From JBOHSA01 sp050732995 (lineage in GTDB: Bacteria; Gemmatimonadota; Gemmatimonadetes; Gemmatimonadales; GWC2-71-9), in assembly GCA_050732995.1 (NCBI GenBank), contig JBOHSA010000172.1:1-19156 (forward strand): a DNA stretch of 19,156 bases, written 5' to 3'. Of this stretch, positions 7,288 to 15,073 are shown piece by piece. The position numbers and the translations under genes were made by a program. The notes under the pieces were generated by a model, which saw only the letters and a list, made by a program, of their open reading frames with translations, was not told where the DNA came from and searched no databases. Within the stretch, counting starts at the first letter, position 1. Every line of letters starts with the position of its first letter.

Positions 7288-8649
7288 ATGCGCACGCTCG
7301 TCTTCGGACTCGTCGTCGCCGCCGGCACGCTGCACGCCCAGGCCCGGGCCGCGCCCGGTGTTCCGGCAGCGCCGATCGGGCAGTGGACCCCCGTGGCGGA
7401 GCTTCCCGGCATGGGCCGGGCGGTTGATACCGGGGCCGTGGCCGCCCGCCGCCGGGCGCTCGCCCGCCGCATCGGGCGCGGCGTCGTCTTGATTCCCGCC
7501 GCCCATCAGCGCGACCTCGAGCGGGACTACCTCCAGGACAACGATTTCCGGCAACACAACACGTTTTTCTACTTCACCCAGCTCGAGACCCAGGACGCGT
7601 GGCTGGTCCTTACGGCGCGCGGCCCGGATTCGGTCGACACGGAGCTGTTCTTGCCGCCGCGCGATCCCGCCGAGGAGCGCTGGACGGGCCTGCGCCTCGG
7701 GCCCGACGCCGCAGCCGCGCGGCTCAGCGGGATCCCGGCCGTGCGGCCCACGGACTCGCTCGAGCGCCGGCTCCAGCTCGCCCGTGCCCGCGCCCGAGGG
7801 CCGGTCTACGTCCCGCTCGAGCAGACGACCCGGGACGAGCGGCGCATCGTCGATCTCGTCTTCGGAGGGCGCGACGTCCGCAACCTCCGGCCGATCGCGG
7901 ACTCGCTGCGGCTGATCAAGGACGCGGATGAGCTCACCCGCCTCCGCCGGGCGGTCGACATCAGCGTCGCGGGGCACGTCGCCGCCATGCGGGCGGCCCG
8001 GCCCGGGATGCACGAGTACGAGCTGGAAGCCGAGCTCGAGGCCGGGTTCCGCCGGAACGGCGCCGACCGCGTGGGTTACCCGTCCATCGTCGGGAGCGGG
8101 CCCAACAGCACGATGCTGCATTACGATGTGAACCGCCGGCGCACGCAGGACGGCGACCTCGTCGTCATCGACGCCGCGGCCGAGTGGGGGCAGTACACCG
8201 CGGACATCACCCGGACCTTTCCGGTCAACGGCCGCTTCACGGCGCGCCAGAAGGCGATCTACGATCTCGTGCTCGGCGCTCAACAGGCGGCCTTCGACGC
8301 CGTCAAGCCGGGGGTTACCATGGCCGAGCTCGATCGCGCATCCCGATCCTTCATGCGCCAGCACTCCGGCACGCTCTGCGGCGCGCAGACCTGCGATGCC
8401 TACTTCATTCACGGCCTGGGGCATTGGATCGGGATGGACGTGCACGACGTGGGAGATTACGCCACTCCACTCGCGCCGGGCATGGTCTTCACCATCGAGC
8501 CGGGCATCTACCTGCCGGACGAGGGGTTGGGGGTGCGGATCGAGGACGACGTGCTGGTCACCCGGGGCGGCGCCGAGTGGCTGTCGCGGGGTGCCCCGCG
8601 GACGACCGAGGACATCGAGCGACTGATGCGCGGCGCTGGAGGACGCTAG
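7288..8649 (+). CDS. Secreted Xaa-Pro aminopeptidase-like metallopeptidase (M24)
   Basis: This 453-residue protein starts with a signal peptide (MRTLVFGLVVAAGTLHAQA), so it is probably exported to the periplasm or outside. Next come an aminopeptidase P N-terminal domain (about 45-200) and a pita-bread M24 catalytic domain (about 215-445). The five metal ligands are all present in order: D295 and D306 (VVIDAAAEWGQYTADIT), H379 (HGLGHWIG), E404 (TIEPGIY) and E419 (RIEDDV). It would remove an N-terminal residue preceding proline, or act as a related dipeptidase, likely with two Mn or similar ions. C364 and C369 lie close together and could form a disulfide in an oxidising compartment. The ATG at 7288 is chosen because it directly begins the signal peptide. 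Its stop overlaps the stop of the opposite gene. Confidence 0.93.
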   Translation: MRTLVFGLVVAAGTLHAQARAAPGVPAAPIGQWTPVAELPGMGRAVDTGAVAARRRALARRIGRGVVLIPAAHQRDLERDYLQDNDFRQHNTFFYFTQLETQDAWLVLTARGPDSVDTELFLPPRDPAEERWTGLRLGPDAAAARLSGIPAVRPTDSLERRLQLARARARGPVYVPLEQTTRDERRIVDLVFGGRDVRNLRPIADSLRLIKDADELTRLRRAVDISVAGHVAAMRAARPGMHEYELEAELEAGFRRNGADRVGYPSIVGSGPNSTMLHYDVNRRRTQDGDLVVIDAAAEWGQYTADITRTFPVNGRFTARQKAIYDLVLGAQQAAFDAVKPGVTMAELDRASRSFMRQHSGTLCGAQTCDAYFIHGLGHWIGMDVHDVGDYATPLAPGMVFTIEPGIYLPDEGLGVRIEDDVLVTRGGAEWLSRGAPRTTEDIERLMRGAGGR

Positions 8650-9437
8650 GTCTTGTCCCTTTGGGTGCGGATCTCCTCGAGAAACAGGACGGCTTCCTCC
8701 TTGTAGCGATGATCCATCACGTCGCCGATGGGCAGCGTCGCGATGTCGGTCAGCTGGTCCCGCGCCTTGCTGTACTGCTCGAGATCGGCGTAGACCTCCG
8801 CCAGCTCGAGGCGATGGTAGATGTTCCGGGGGTTCAGGGCCACGGCTTTTTCGAGATAGCGGACGGCGTCCTCCCACCTGGCGAGGCCCATGAACCCGCC
8901 GCCGAACAGGGTTTTCGCGAAAAACCGCTGGAGGCCCGACAACCGCTTCACCTCGGCGTGCCAGGCGCCCAGCACGTGGTAGGCGCCGTCGTGCGTCGAG
9001 TCGAGCGCCACGGCCCGCATGGCTTCGTCATGGATGACCTTGGCGAACCGGACGCGCTCCTTGCTGCCTTTGGTGCGCGACAATCGGCCCAGCACCATGG
9101 CGACGACGTAGTGGCCCTCCGCGCCGTCCGGCCGGGCGCGCCCGGCCGCTTCGGCGTAGCCGCGCCCCACCGTGTACAGGCTGTCGCGGTGCCGCTTGTC
9201 GGCGTCACCGTCCCCCTCGATCTGTTTGGCCACGTCGGCGATGGCGCGCGCCGCTTTCCACAGCGCCTCGTAGTTCGTCCAGTCGGCGGCGATCGCGGCC
9301 TGGTAGTGCGTCCGCGCCGCGTCCGGATGGAGAGCTGCGTGGGCGCTGTCGCCCGCGGCGATGTGCTCCGCGGCGGTCTGGGCGCTGAGCGGCGTGATCG
9401 CGAGCGGCAGCGCGAGGAGGGACGACAGGAAGCGCAT
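8646..9437 (-). CDS. Exported RMDN-like TPR protein
   Basis: This 263-residue protein begins with a signal peptide (MRFLSSLLALPLAITPLSAQ) and continues as helical TPR repeats. The order LWKAARA, then AVALDSTHDGAYHVLGAWHAEV, then LQRFFAKTLFGG, EDAVRYLEKAVALNP and YHRLELAEVYADL resembles the regulator-of-microtubule-dynamics (RMDN) TPR family. That family is eukaryotic and mitochondrial but also has bacterial members of unknown role. It is probably a periplasmic or envelope-associated interaction protein. GGAG about 6 nt before the ATG is a plausible ribosome-binding site. Only 32 GC-rich bases separate it from the divergent deoA start, and no AT-rich promoter is seen there. No enzyme activity is predicted. 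Confidence 0.83.
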   Translation of the reverse strand: MRFLSSLLALPLAITPLSAQTAAEHIAAGDSAHAALHPDAARTHYQAAIAADWTNYEALWKAARAIADVAKQIEGDGDADKRHRDSLYTVGRGYAEAAGRARPDGAEGHYVVAMVLGRLSRTKGSKERVRFAKVIHDEAMRAVALDSTHDGAYHVLGAWHAEVKRLSGLQRFFAKTLFGGGFMGLARWEDAVRYLEKAVALNPRNIYHRLELAEVYADLEQYSKARDQLTDIATLPIGDVMDHRYKEEAVLFLEEIRTQRDKT

Positions 9438-9469
9438 CGAGGGCTCCGGGCTGGTGGGGCGGCGGCTGA

Positions 9470-10852
9470 ATGATCGTCGTGCCCCTGATCGAGCGCAAGC
9501 GCGACGGCGGCGCGCTCACCCCGGAGGAATGGTCCGCGCTGGTCGCGGAGTACACGGCAGGCCGCGTCCCCGACTACCAGATGTCGGCGCTCCTGATGGC
9601 GGTCTGTCTCCGCGGCCTCGAGCGCCAGGAGCTCGCCGCCCTCACCGACGCCATGCTCGCCTCCGGGCAGCGCCTGTCGTTCGACGGCTGGGCCACGCCG
9701 CGCATCGACAAGCACTCGACGGGGGGCGTGGGCGACAAGGTCTCGCTCGTCCTGGCGCCGCTGGTGGCGGCGTGCGGCGTCGCGGTCCCGATGATGTCCG
9801 GCCGGGGGCTCGGCCACACCGGCGGGACGCTCGACAAGCTCGAGGCGATTCCCGGTTTCCGCACCGGCCTCTCACTTGCCGACGCGAAGGCGCAGGTGCA
9901 GAAGCTCGGGTGCGCTCTCATCGGTCAGACCCCCGAGATCGCGCCCGCCGACCGCCGGCTCTACGCGTTGCGCGACGTCACGGGCACCGTCGCGGCGATC
10001 CCGCTCATCGCCGCCAGCATCATGTCCAAGAAGTTGGCCGAAGGGCTCACGGGACTCGTGTTGGACGTGAAGCGCGGCGGCGGCGCGTTCCTGCCCCGGC
10101 TGGACGACGGGCTGGAGCTGGCCCGCACGATGATCGCGCTGGGCGAGGACCGCGGCTGCCCGACCATCGCGTTGCTGACGGCGATGGACCGGCCGCTCGG
10201 GCGCGCCTGCGGGAACGCCCTGGAGACGGAGGAAGCGATCCTCGCGCTGCGGGGCGAAGGGCCTGAAGATCTCATGGAGGTCACCTACGCCCTCGGCGTG
10301 GAGATGCTGCTGGCGGCCGGCATCGAGAAGACCAGCATCAAGGCGCGCAAAAAGCTCGCCGCCGCGCTCGGCTCGGGCCTCGCCGCCGAGAAGTTCGAGC
10401 AGATCATCGAGGCCCAGGGGGGCAACCCGAAAGTGGTCGAGGATCCCTCGGTGTTGCCCCAGGCTCAGGCGGTGGAGGTGTTCGCGGCCCCGCGAACCGG
10501 CGTCGTGCAACGGGTCGAGCCCCGCGACATCGGCCGCGCCGTCGTGGCGATGGGCGGCGGTCGACTGCAGGTCGAGGATCCGGTGGACCCGACGGTCGGG
10601 TTCGTGCTCACCGTGAAGCCGGGAGACAAGGTCCTCCAGGGCGAACCCATCGCGTCGGTATTCGCCCGGGACGACGCCGGCATCCGGCTCGGGTTCGAGA
10701 CGCTCGCGCGGGCGATCACGATCGTCGACAAGCTCACGGAGAAGGCGCTACCGCTGGTCTCGCATCGCGTGACCAAGGCGGGTGTCGAGGAGCTGGTGCG
10801 GGGGGGAGGAGGGCAAGGGGGGGTGGGCTCGGCGCGAAAGGGAAAGTCATAG
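9470..10852 (+). CDS. deoA: Pyrimidine-nucleoside / thymidine phosphorylase
   Basis: This 460-residue cytoplasmic enzyme cleaves thymidine, and in the Pdp subtype uridine as well, with phosphate to yield the base and (deoxy)ribose 1-phosphate. It feeds nucleoside salvage. The phosphate-binding KHSTGGVGDK is at 81-90 and the family signature SGRGLGHTGGTLDKLE at 110-125. The C-terminal domain (about 340-445) has the lipoyl-like RVEPRDIG...GFVLTVKPGDKV region. Thymidine-only DeoA and broad Pdp cannot be separated with certainty from the sequence, so the symbol is a best guess. The last 15 or so residues (RGGGGQGGVGSARKGKS) are a G-tract-encoded Gly-rich tail beyond the usual end. The gene appears monocistronic and is convergent with the histidine kinase, 19 bp away. 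Confidence 0.92.
   Translation: MIVVPLIERKRDGGALTPEEWSALVAEYTAGRVPDYQMSALLMAVCLRGLERQELAALTDAMLASGQRLSFDGWATPRIDKHSTGGVGDKVSLVLAPLVAACGVAVPMMSGRGLGHTGGTLDKLEAIPGFRTGLSLADAKAQVQKLGCALIGQTPEIAPADRRLYALRDVTGTVAAIPLIAASIMSKKLAEGLTGLVLDVKRGGGAFLPRLDDGLELARTMIALGEDRGCPTIALLTAMDRPLGRACGNALETEEAILALRGEGPEDLMEVTYALGVEMLLAAGIEKTSIKARKKLAAALGSGLAAEKFEQIIEAQGGNPKVVEDPSVLPQAQAVEVFAAPRTGVVQRVEPRDIGRAVVAMGGGRLQVEDPVDPTVGFVLTVKPGDKVLQGEPIASVFARDDAGIRLGFETLARAITIVDKLTEKALPLVSHRVTKAGVEELVRGGGGQGGVGSARKGKS
10800..10827 (+). repeat. G-tract insert at the 3' end of deoA
   Basis: G7 (10800-10806), GG, GGG, G7 (10817-10823) and GGG are separated by one to three bases on the coding strand. The composition matches the purine-rich G-tracts in tldE and ligA. 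Here it encodes the Gly-rich C-terminal tail immediately before the stop. Confidence 0.7.
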
Positions 10853-10871
10853 CGGGGCCGGACGGCCCTGC

Positions 10872-12719
10872 TCACTCCGCGACGCGGTCCAGCACGTCCC
10901 GGAGCTCTTCCAGCTTGAAGGGCTTGCGCAGCACCGGCCGCTCCGAGCGTTGGAGCTGGTCGCGTGTGGAGGTCGAGATCGAGTCGCCCGTGGTGAACAC
11001 CAGGCGCCGCTCCCGGCCCCGGCCTTCCGCCCGTAGCTCCTCGAACAGATCGAAGCCGGTGTGCGCCTCGTCGAGATGCACGTCCACCACCAGGGCGTCG
11101 TAGCGGATGTCAGCCGCCCGCAGCCGGGCGAGCGCTTCCTCGAAGCCGGACGCGCTCGTCACCGAGTGCCCGAGCCGCTCGGCCATGCGCGCCATCCCGC
11201 GGCGTACGCTCTGCTCGTCCTCAACCACGAGGATCGCGAAGCGCCGGGCGGCCGGTCGGAAGCCGATCGGCTCGGCGGGCTGCGGGGCGGCCTCTTCCGT
11301 CGGGAGCTCGAGGACCAGCCGGGCGCCGCCCCCCTCGATGTTCTCCATCCACATCCGGCCGCCCATGCTCTTCACCAGGCCGAAGCTGATGGCGAGCCCC
11401 AGCCCGGTGCCCGCCTCCCCCTTGGTCGTGAAAAACGGCTCGAAGACGCGCTCCAACACCTCCGGAGGCACGCCGGGCCCCGTGTCCTCCACTTCGACCA
11501 CGGCGTGGTCGTCGGTGCGTCGGGCCGTGATGAAGATCTTACCCGGCCGCCCGGCGCTCTCGATCGCCTGCTGGGCGTTCACGATGGCATTGAGCAACAC
11601 CTGCTGGAGCTCCTGTGGGTCCCCCAGGACCGGTGGCACCTGATCGGAAATACGCACGACCGCCTGCACGCGCGCCTTCTTCAGGGCACTGCGGTGCAGG
11701 GCGAGGACCCGATCCAGGATATCCTGGAGGTCGAGCGCCATGGCCTGCCGGGGCCGCTGGCGCGCGAAGTCGAGCAGCGTCTGGACGACGCGCCCGGCGC
11801 GGATCGCTTCCGTATGGATGATCTCGGCGCTCTCCTTCTGCTCCGGAGTATTCGCGTCCACACCCAGCAGCTCCGCGAAGGCCGAGATCGCGGCGAGCGG
11901 ATTGTTCAATTCGTGCGCCACGCCGGACACCAGGGCGCCGAGTTGCGACAGCCGGTCGGCTTGGAGGAGCTTCCGTTGCAGCAACACCTCGCGTGACACG
12001 TCCACGCCGACAAAGAACAGCTTGGCGCTTTCCTGGGCGGGCGCGACATTCACGATCACCGCGTCCACCTCGTTCGTCGGCTCGCCGGCGAAGTCGATCG
12101 CGAACCGGAAGCGCTGCTGATTGCTGGTCGCGTCGCGCAGGGCGGTGGCCAGGGCGGGCCGCTGCGTCGGCACGGCCCATTCGGCGAGCGAGCGACCACG
12201 CAGCGAGCGCGGCTCGGGCACGCCCAGCAGGTCGGCGCCCGGCGGGTTCGCCTCCAGGATTTGTCCGTCCACCGAGAGCACGAAGGCCGGGTTGGGGAGG
12301 GCCTCGAACATTTGGCGGTAGAGCCGGCGCTCGCTCTCGAACGCCGTCAGGATCTGCGCGGCGCGGGATTCCGGATCGATCTCGTCCCGCACTTGCCAGA
12401 ACTGCAGGACGAGGTAGTTGCGCAGCGCCCGCGTCACACGGGTCTCGAATACCAGCCCGTGGAATTCGGGCGCCCGCGCGGGCGTGACGAAGCTGCGGGG
12501 CGTTCCGTCGGCCAACACGTCCTGGAGCACGCGCTCGACGTGCGACCCCTTGGCGGTGGGGAAGACGACCCAGAAGTTCTGTCCCAACACCCGGTCGGCC
12601 GGTAGCCCGGTAATGGTCGCGGCCCGCGCGGTCCATTCCGTGACGGTCCAATCCGGAGCGATCGCGACGACGCCGACGTCCAGGCTTTCGAGCAACGTCT
12701 TCGGGTCCAAATCGGCCAC
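10872..12719 (-). CDS. Hybrid PAS-sensor histidine kinase with receiver domain
   Basis: This 615-residue protein has two PAS domains (about 8-115 and 132-245), then HisKA with phospho-acceptor H269 (VSGVAHELNNPLAAIS). An HATPase domain follows with N-box NAIVNAQQAI, G1 DTGPGVP and G2 GTGLGLAIS (about 365-475). A C-terminal receiver domain (about 494-612) has acidic pair E500-D501, phospho-acceptor D546 and K599. There are no membrane segments, so it is a cytoplasmic kinase sensing an internal or diffusible signal. The LNNPL H-box is NtrB-like. The start is GTG 12719, preceded at 9 nt by AGGAGG, the best ribosome-binding site in the window. A GTG eight codons upstream (12743) would place that site inside the gene. 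Its leader carries a terminator/attenuator. No separate output regulator is adjacent. Confidence 0.93.
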   Translation of the reverse strand: MADLDPKTLLESLDVGVVAIAPDWTVTEWTARAATITGLPADRVLGQNFWVVFPTAKGSHVERVLQDVLADGTPRSFVTPARAPEFHGLVFETRVTRALRNYLVLQFWQVRDEIDPESRAAQILTAFESERRLYRQMFEALPNPAFVLSVDGQILEANPPGADLLGVPEPRSLRGRSLAEWAVPTQRPALATALRDATSNQQRFRFAIDFAGEPTNEVDAVIVNVAPAQESAKLFFVGVDVSREVLLQRKLLQADRLSQLGALVSGVAHELNNPLAAISAFAELLGVDANTPEQKESAEIIHTEAIRAGRVVQTLLDFARQRPRQAMALDLQDILDRVLALHRSALKKARVQAVVRISDQVPPVLGDPQELQQVLLNAIVNAQQAIESAGRPGKIFITARRTDDHAVVEVEDTGPGVPPEVLERVFEPFFTTKGEAGTGLGLAISFGLVKSMGGRMWMENIEGGGARLVLELPTEEAAPQPAEPIGFRPAARRFAILVVEDEQSVRRGMARMAERLGHSVTSASGFEEALARLRAADIRYDALVVDVHLDEAHTGFDLFEELRAEGRGRERRLVFTTGDSISTSTRDQLQRSERPVLRKPFKLEELRDVLDRVAE

Positions 12720-12734
12720 GGCCCCGTCCCTCCT
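12720..12734 (-). promoter_or_regulatory. Strong RBS of the histidine kinase, with a pairing partner upstream
   Basis: AGGAGG (12734-12729) sits 9 nt before the GTG start. The intervening nine bases, GACGGGGCC (12728-12720), are perfectly complementary to GGCCCCGTC (12779-12771), the 5' arm of the upstream terminator hairpin. The initiation region could therefore be masked by the leader. Confidence 0.6.
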
Positions 12735-12743
12735 GGCAAGCAC

Positions 12744-12777
12744 AAAACCCCGTCAGCCGCCCGTGGGCGCGACGGGG
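12744..12777 (-). terminator. Intrinsic terminator or attenuator ahead of the histidine kinase
   Basis: On the minus strand CCCCGTC (12777-12771) pairs with GACGGGG (12754-12748). Between them an inner CGCCC/GGGCG stem extends the hairpin, and TTTT (12747-12744) follows. It lies about 130 nt after the small gene downstream of gyrB and 25 nt before the kinase start. It could end gyrB-operon transcription, attenuate the kinase's own leader, or both. The T-tract is short. Confidence 0.6.
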
Positions 12778-12838
12778 CCCTCTTACTCTACCCTCTACCG
12801 CGTTGCCTTGAAGATTCAGTACCTAACCGCTGGTAACA

Positions 12839-12867
12839 CTTATTGGATCGGCGGGCTCCCTTGTCAA
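12839..12867 (-). promoter_or_regulatory. Candidate promoter of the histidine kinase
   Basis: On the minus strand a perfect TTGACA (12867-12862) is followed after 17 bp by AATAAG (12844-12839), which matches TATAAT at four of six positions. Transcription would start near 12832. That would give a leader of about 113 nt that contains the hairpin at 12744-12777. The stretch is noticeably more AT-rich than its surroundings. Confidence 0.5.
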
Positions 12868-12905
12868 GCGACGGCCCGGCGGGCTGCCTCAGCTGGTGAT
12901 CTCAC

Positions 12906-13133
12906 TCACACTTGCGGCGGGTTCTGGGTCCCCGGGCCCCACTCCCGGATGTCCGACTCGTCCGCGGCCTCGCGGACCTCCCGTTCGGCCTCGTCCAGCT
13001 CCGTATAGTCGATGTCCTCGTGCGGGTGGCGGTGCGCGGTCGGCTCGGGCGCGTCGCCGCGGCCGCCGAGCACGAACCAGGCGAGGAGGGCGAGCAGCAG
13101 GGCGAAAACGACGAGGGTGGCGGTCGCGCTCAG
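12906..13133 (-). CDS. Small single-pass membrane protein with CTG start, after gyrB
   Basis: A 75-codon frame runs from CTG (13133-13131) to TGA (12908-12906). The CTG overlaps the gyrB stop as CTGA, mirroring the GTGA and TTGA junctions elsewhere in the window. The product has one hydrophobic segment at about residues 5-23 (ATLVVFALLLALLAWFVLGG). A charged cytosolic-type tail follows, rich in Asp and Glu with HRHPHED and a helical EAEREVREAADES stretch. This sharp hydrophobic-to-acidic layout is unlikely in chance sequence. The only in-frame conventional start is a GTG in the middle of the hydrophobic segment, and I saw no ATG, GTG or TTG just upstream. I do not recognise the family. Standard gene callers, which ignore CTG, would miss it. 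Confidence 0.6.
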   Translation of the reverse strand: MSATATLVVFALLLALLAWFVLGGRGDAPEPTAHRHPHEDIDYTELDEAEREVREAADESDIREWGPGTQNPPQV

Positions 13134-15067
13134 ACGTCCAGATTGCGCACGAACTTCGCGTTTTCTTCGATGAACTTCCGCCGCGGCTCGACCTCGTCCC
13201 CCATCAGCGTCTCGAACAAGTAGGACGCCTGCGCGGCGTCTTCCATCTCTACCTTGAGAATGGTGCGGGTGGCCGGGTCCATGGTGGTCTTCCAGAGCTG
13301 CTCCGGGTTCATCTCGCCCAGCCCCTTGTAGCGCTGGATCATGACGTTCCCATGGGCTTCGGCGCCGTTGGACAGGCGCTTCACATAGCCATCGCGTTCC
13401 TTCTCGTCGTAGGCGTAGAACTCCTCTTTCCCCTTCGCCACCCGGAAGAGCGGCGGCTGCGCGATGTAGATGTACCCGGCTTCGATCAGCTCCTTCATCT
13501 CCTTGTAGAAGAAGGTGAGGAGCAGAGTGCGAATGTGGGCGCCGTCCACGTCGGCGTCGGTCATGATGATGATCTTGTGATACCGCGTGTCGTCGATCTT
13601 GAAGTCTTCGGCCACGCCGGTGCCGATCGCCGTGATGATCGTGCGGATTTCTTCGTTGGAGAGGATCTTGTCGATCCGGGCCTTCTGCACGTTGAGGATC
13701 TTGCCGCGCAGCGGCAGAATGGCCTGGAAGCTCCGGTCGCGGCCCTGCTTGGCGGAGCCGCCGGCTGAGTCACCCTCGACGAGATACACTTCGCACAGCT
13801 TCGGGTCGGTCAGGGAGCAGTCGGCGAGCTTCCCGGGGAGCAGGCCGCCGTCGAGGGCGTTCTTGCGGCGCACCAGCTCGCGAGCCTTGCGCGCGGCCTC
13901 GCGGGCCCGCGCCGCGCTGATCGCCTTGGCGATGATCGCCCGCGCGACGCTCGGGTGCTCGTCGAGGAACGCGCCGAGTGCGTCGTTCACCACGCTCTTC
14001 ACGATGCCCTCGACCTCGGAGTTCCCCAGCTTGGTCTTGGTCTGCCCCTCGAACTGCGGATCCTTCACCTTCACGTGGAGCACGCACGTCAGGCCCTCGC
14101 GGATGTCGTCACCCGTGAGCGTGAAGTCCTCTTTCTTGAGGAGCCCGTCCGTTTTCGCCCATTCGTTGATGGTGCGGGTGAGCGCGGCCTTGAAGCCGGT
14201 GAGAAGGGTGCCGCCCTCGTGCGTGTTGATGTTGTTGACGAACGAGAACGTGTTCTCGTTGTAGCCATCGTCGTACTGGATCGCCCCCTCGACCTCGACG
14301 CCTTCCCGCGTGGCCTCAAAGGTGATCGGTTTCGGATGCAACGGCCGGCGCGTGCCCAGCAGCCACTTCACGAACTCCGCGAGCCCGCCCTTGTAGAAGT
14401 AGGTCTCGTCCTTCAACTGGCCCTTGCGCTCATCCTTGAGCGTGATGGTCAGGCTCTTGTTCAGGAAGGCGAGCTCGCGCAGCCGGTTGGACAACGTACC
14501 GTAGTCGAACCGGCTCTCGATGAAGATCGTCGAATCGGGTCGGAAGGTGACGGTGGTCCCGGTGCCCTTCGCCTTCCCGATCACCTCGAGCTGTTTCGTG
14601 GTGTCCCCGCGCTCGAACGCCATGTGATGACGCTTGCCGTCGCGATCGACCCAAACCTCGAGCGTCTCGGAGAGGGCGTTCACCACCGACACGCCGACCC
14701 CATGCAAGCCCCCCGACACCTTGTAGGTGCTCTTGTCGAACTTGCCGCCGGCGTGCAGCACCGTGAGTGCGACCTCCACCCCGGGCTTCTTCTCGGTCTT
14801 GTGGAGGTCCACCGGGATCCCACGGCCGTTATCGGCCACGGTCACGGCGTTGTCGGGATGGATCGTGACGTCGATGCGCGTGCAGTAGCCCGCCAACGCC
14901 TCGTCGACGGAGTTGTCCACGACTTCGTAGGCGAGATGGTGGAGCCCGCGCGCCGAGACCGAGCCGATGTACATCGCCGGCCGGCGCCGGACCGCCTCGA
15001 GGCCCTTCAGGACCTGAATCGAGTCGGCCTGGTAGCTGGGAGCCGCCGCTGCTTTTGGTTTGGCCAT
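13130..15067 (-). CDS. gyrB: DNA gyrase subunit B
   Basis: This 645-residue ATPase subunit of gyrase introduces negative supercoils together with GyrA. The GHKL ATPase domain shows E48 and N52 (AYEVVDNSVDEAL), DNGRGIP (79-85) and GGLHGVGVSVVNALS (119-133). The transducer domain has the QTK loop at 342-344. The TOPRIM domain has EGDSAGGSA (431-439) and the DADVDGAH metal site (504-511). The C-terminal QRYKGLGEMNPEQLW is intact. Length matches short GyrB proteins without the roughly 165-residue insert of E. coli. The start ATG 15067 is 6 nt after the dciA stop, so the two are co-transcribed. The stop is shared with the CTG of a small downstream frame. gyrA is not adjacent. Confidence 0.98.
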   Translation of the reverse strand: MAKPKAAAAPSYQADSIQVLKGLEAVRRRPAMYIGSVSARGLHHLAYEVVDNSVDEALAGYCTRIDVTIHPDNAVTVADNGRGIPVDLHKTEKKPGVEVALTVLHAGGKFDKSTYKVSGGLHGVGVSVVNALSETLEVWVDRDGKRHHMAFERGDTTKQLEVIGKAKGTGTTVTFRPDSTIFIESRFDYGTLSNRLRELAFLNKSLTITLKDERKGQLKDETYFYKGGLAEFVKWLLGTRRPLHPKPITFEATREGVEVEGAIQYDDGYNENTFSFVNNINTHEGGTLLTGFKAALTRTINEWAKTDGLLKKEDFTLTGDDIREGLTCVLHVKVKDPQFEGQTKTKLGNSEVEGIVKSVVNDALGAFLDEHPSVARAIIAKAISAARAREAARKARELVRRKNALDGGLLPGKLADCSLTDPKLCEVYLVEGDSAGGSAKQGRDRSFQAILPLRGKILNVQKARIDKILSNEEIRTIITAIGTGVAEDFKIDDTRYHKIIIMTDADVDGAHIRTLLLTFFYKEMKELIEAGYIYIAQPPLFRVAKGKEEFYAYDEKERDGYVKRLSNGAEAHGNVMIQRYKGLGEMNPEQLWKTTMDPATRTILKVEMEDAAQASYLFETLMGDEVEPRRKFIEENAKFVRNLDV

Positions 15068-15073
15068 GCGTCT

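Noticed and set aside
7273..8877. 534-codon minus-strand open frame opposite the M24 peptidase
   Set aside because: The composition is low-complexity Arg, Gly, Ala and Pro, with no domain. The opposite strand has an intact signal peptide and all five metal ligands.
10855..10868. Inverted repeat GGGCC-GGAC-GGCCC between deoA and the kinase as a bidirectional terminator
   Set aside because: The stem is only 5 bp, with no T-tract on either side. Such repeats are common by chance at this GC content.
12720..12840. A tRNA, known riboswitch or known small RNA in the kinase leader
   Set aside because: No cloverleaf, T-loop or anticodon arm is present, and I found no match to the conserved cores of riboswitch classes I can recall. 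Only the terminator-type hairpin is supported.
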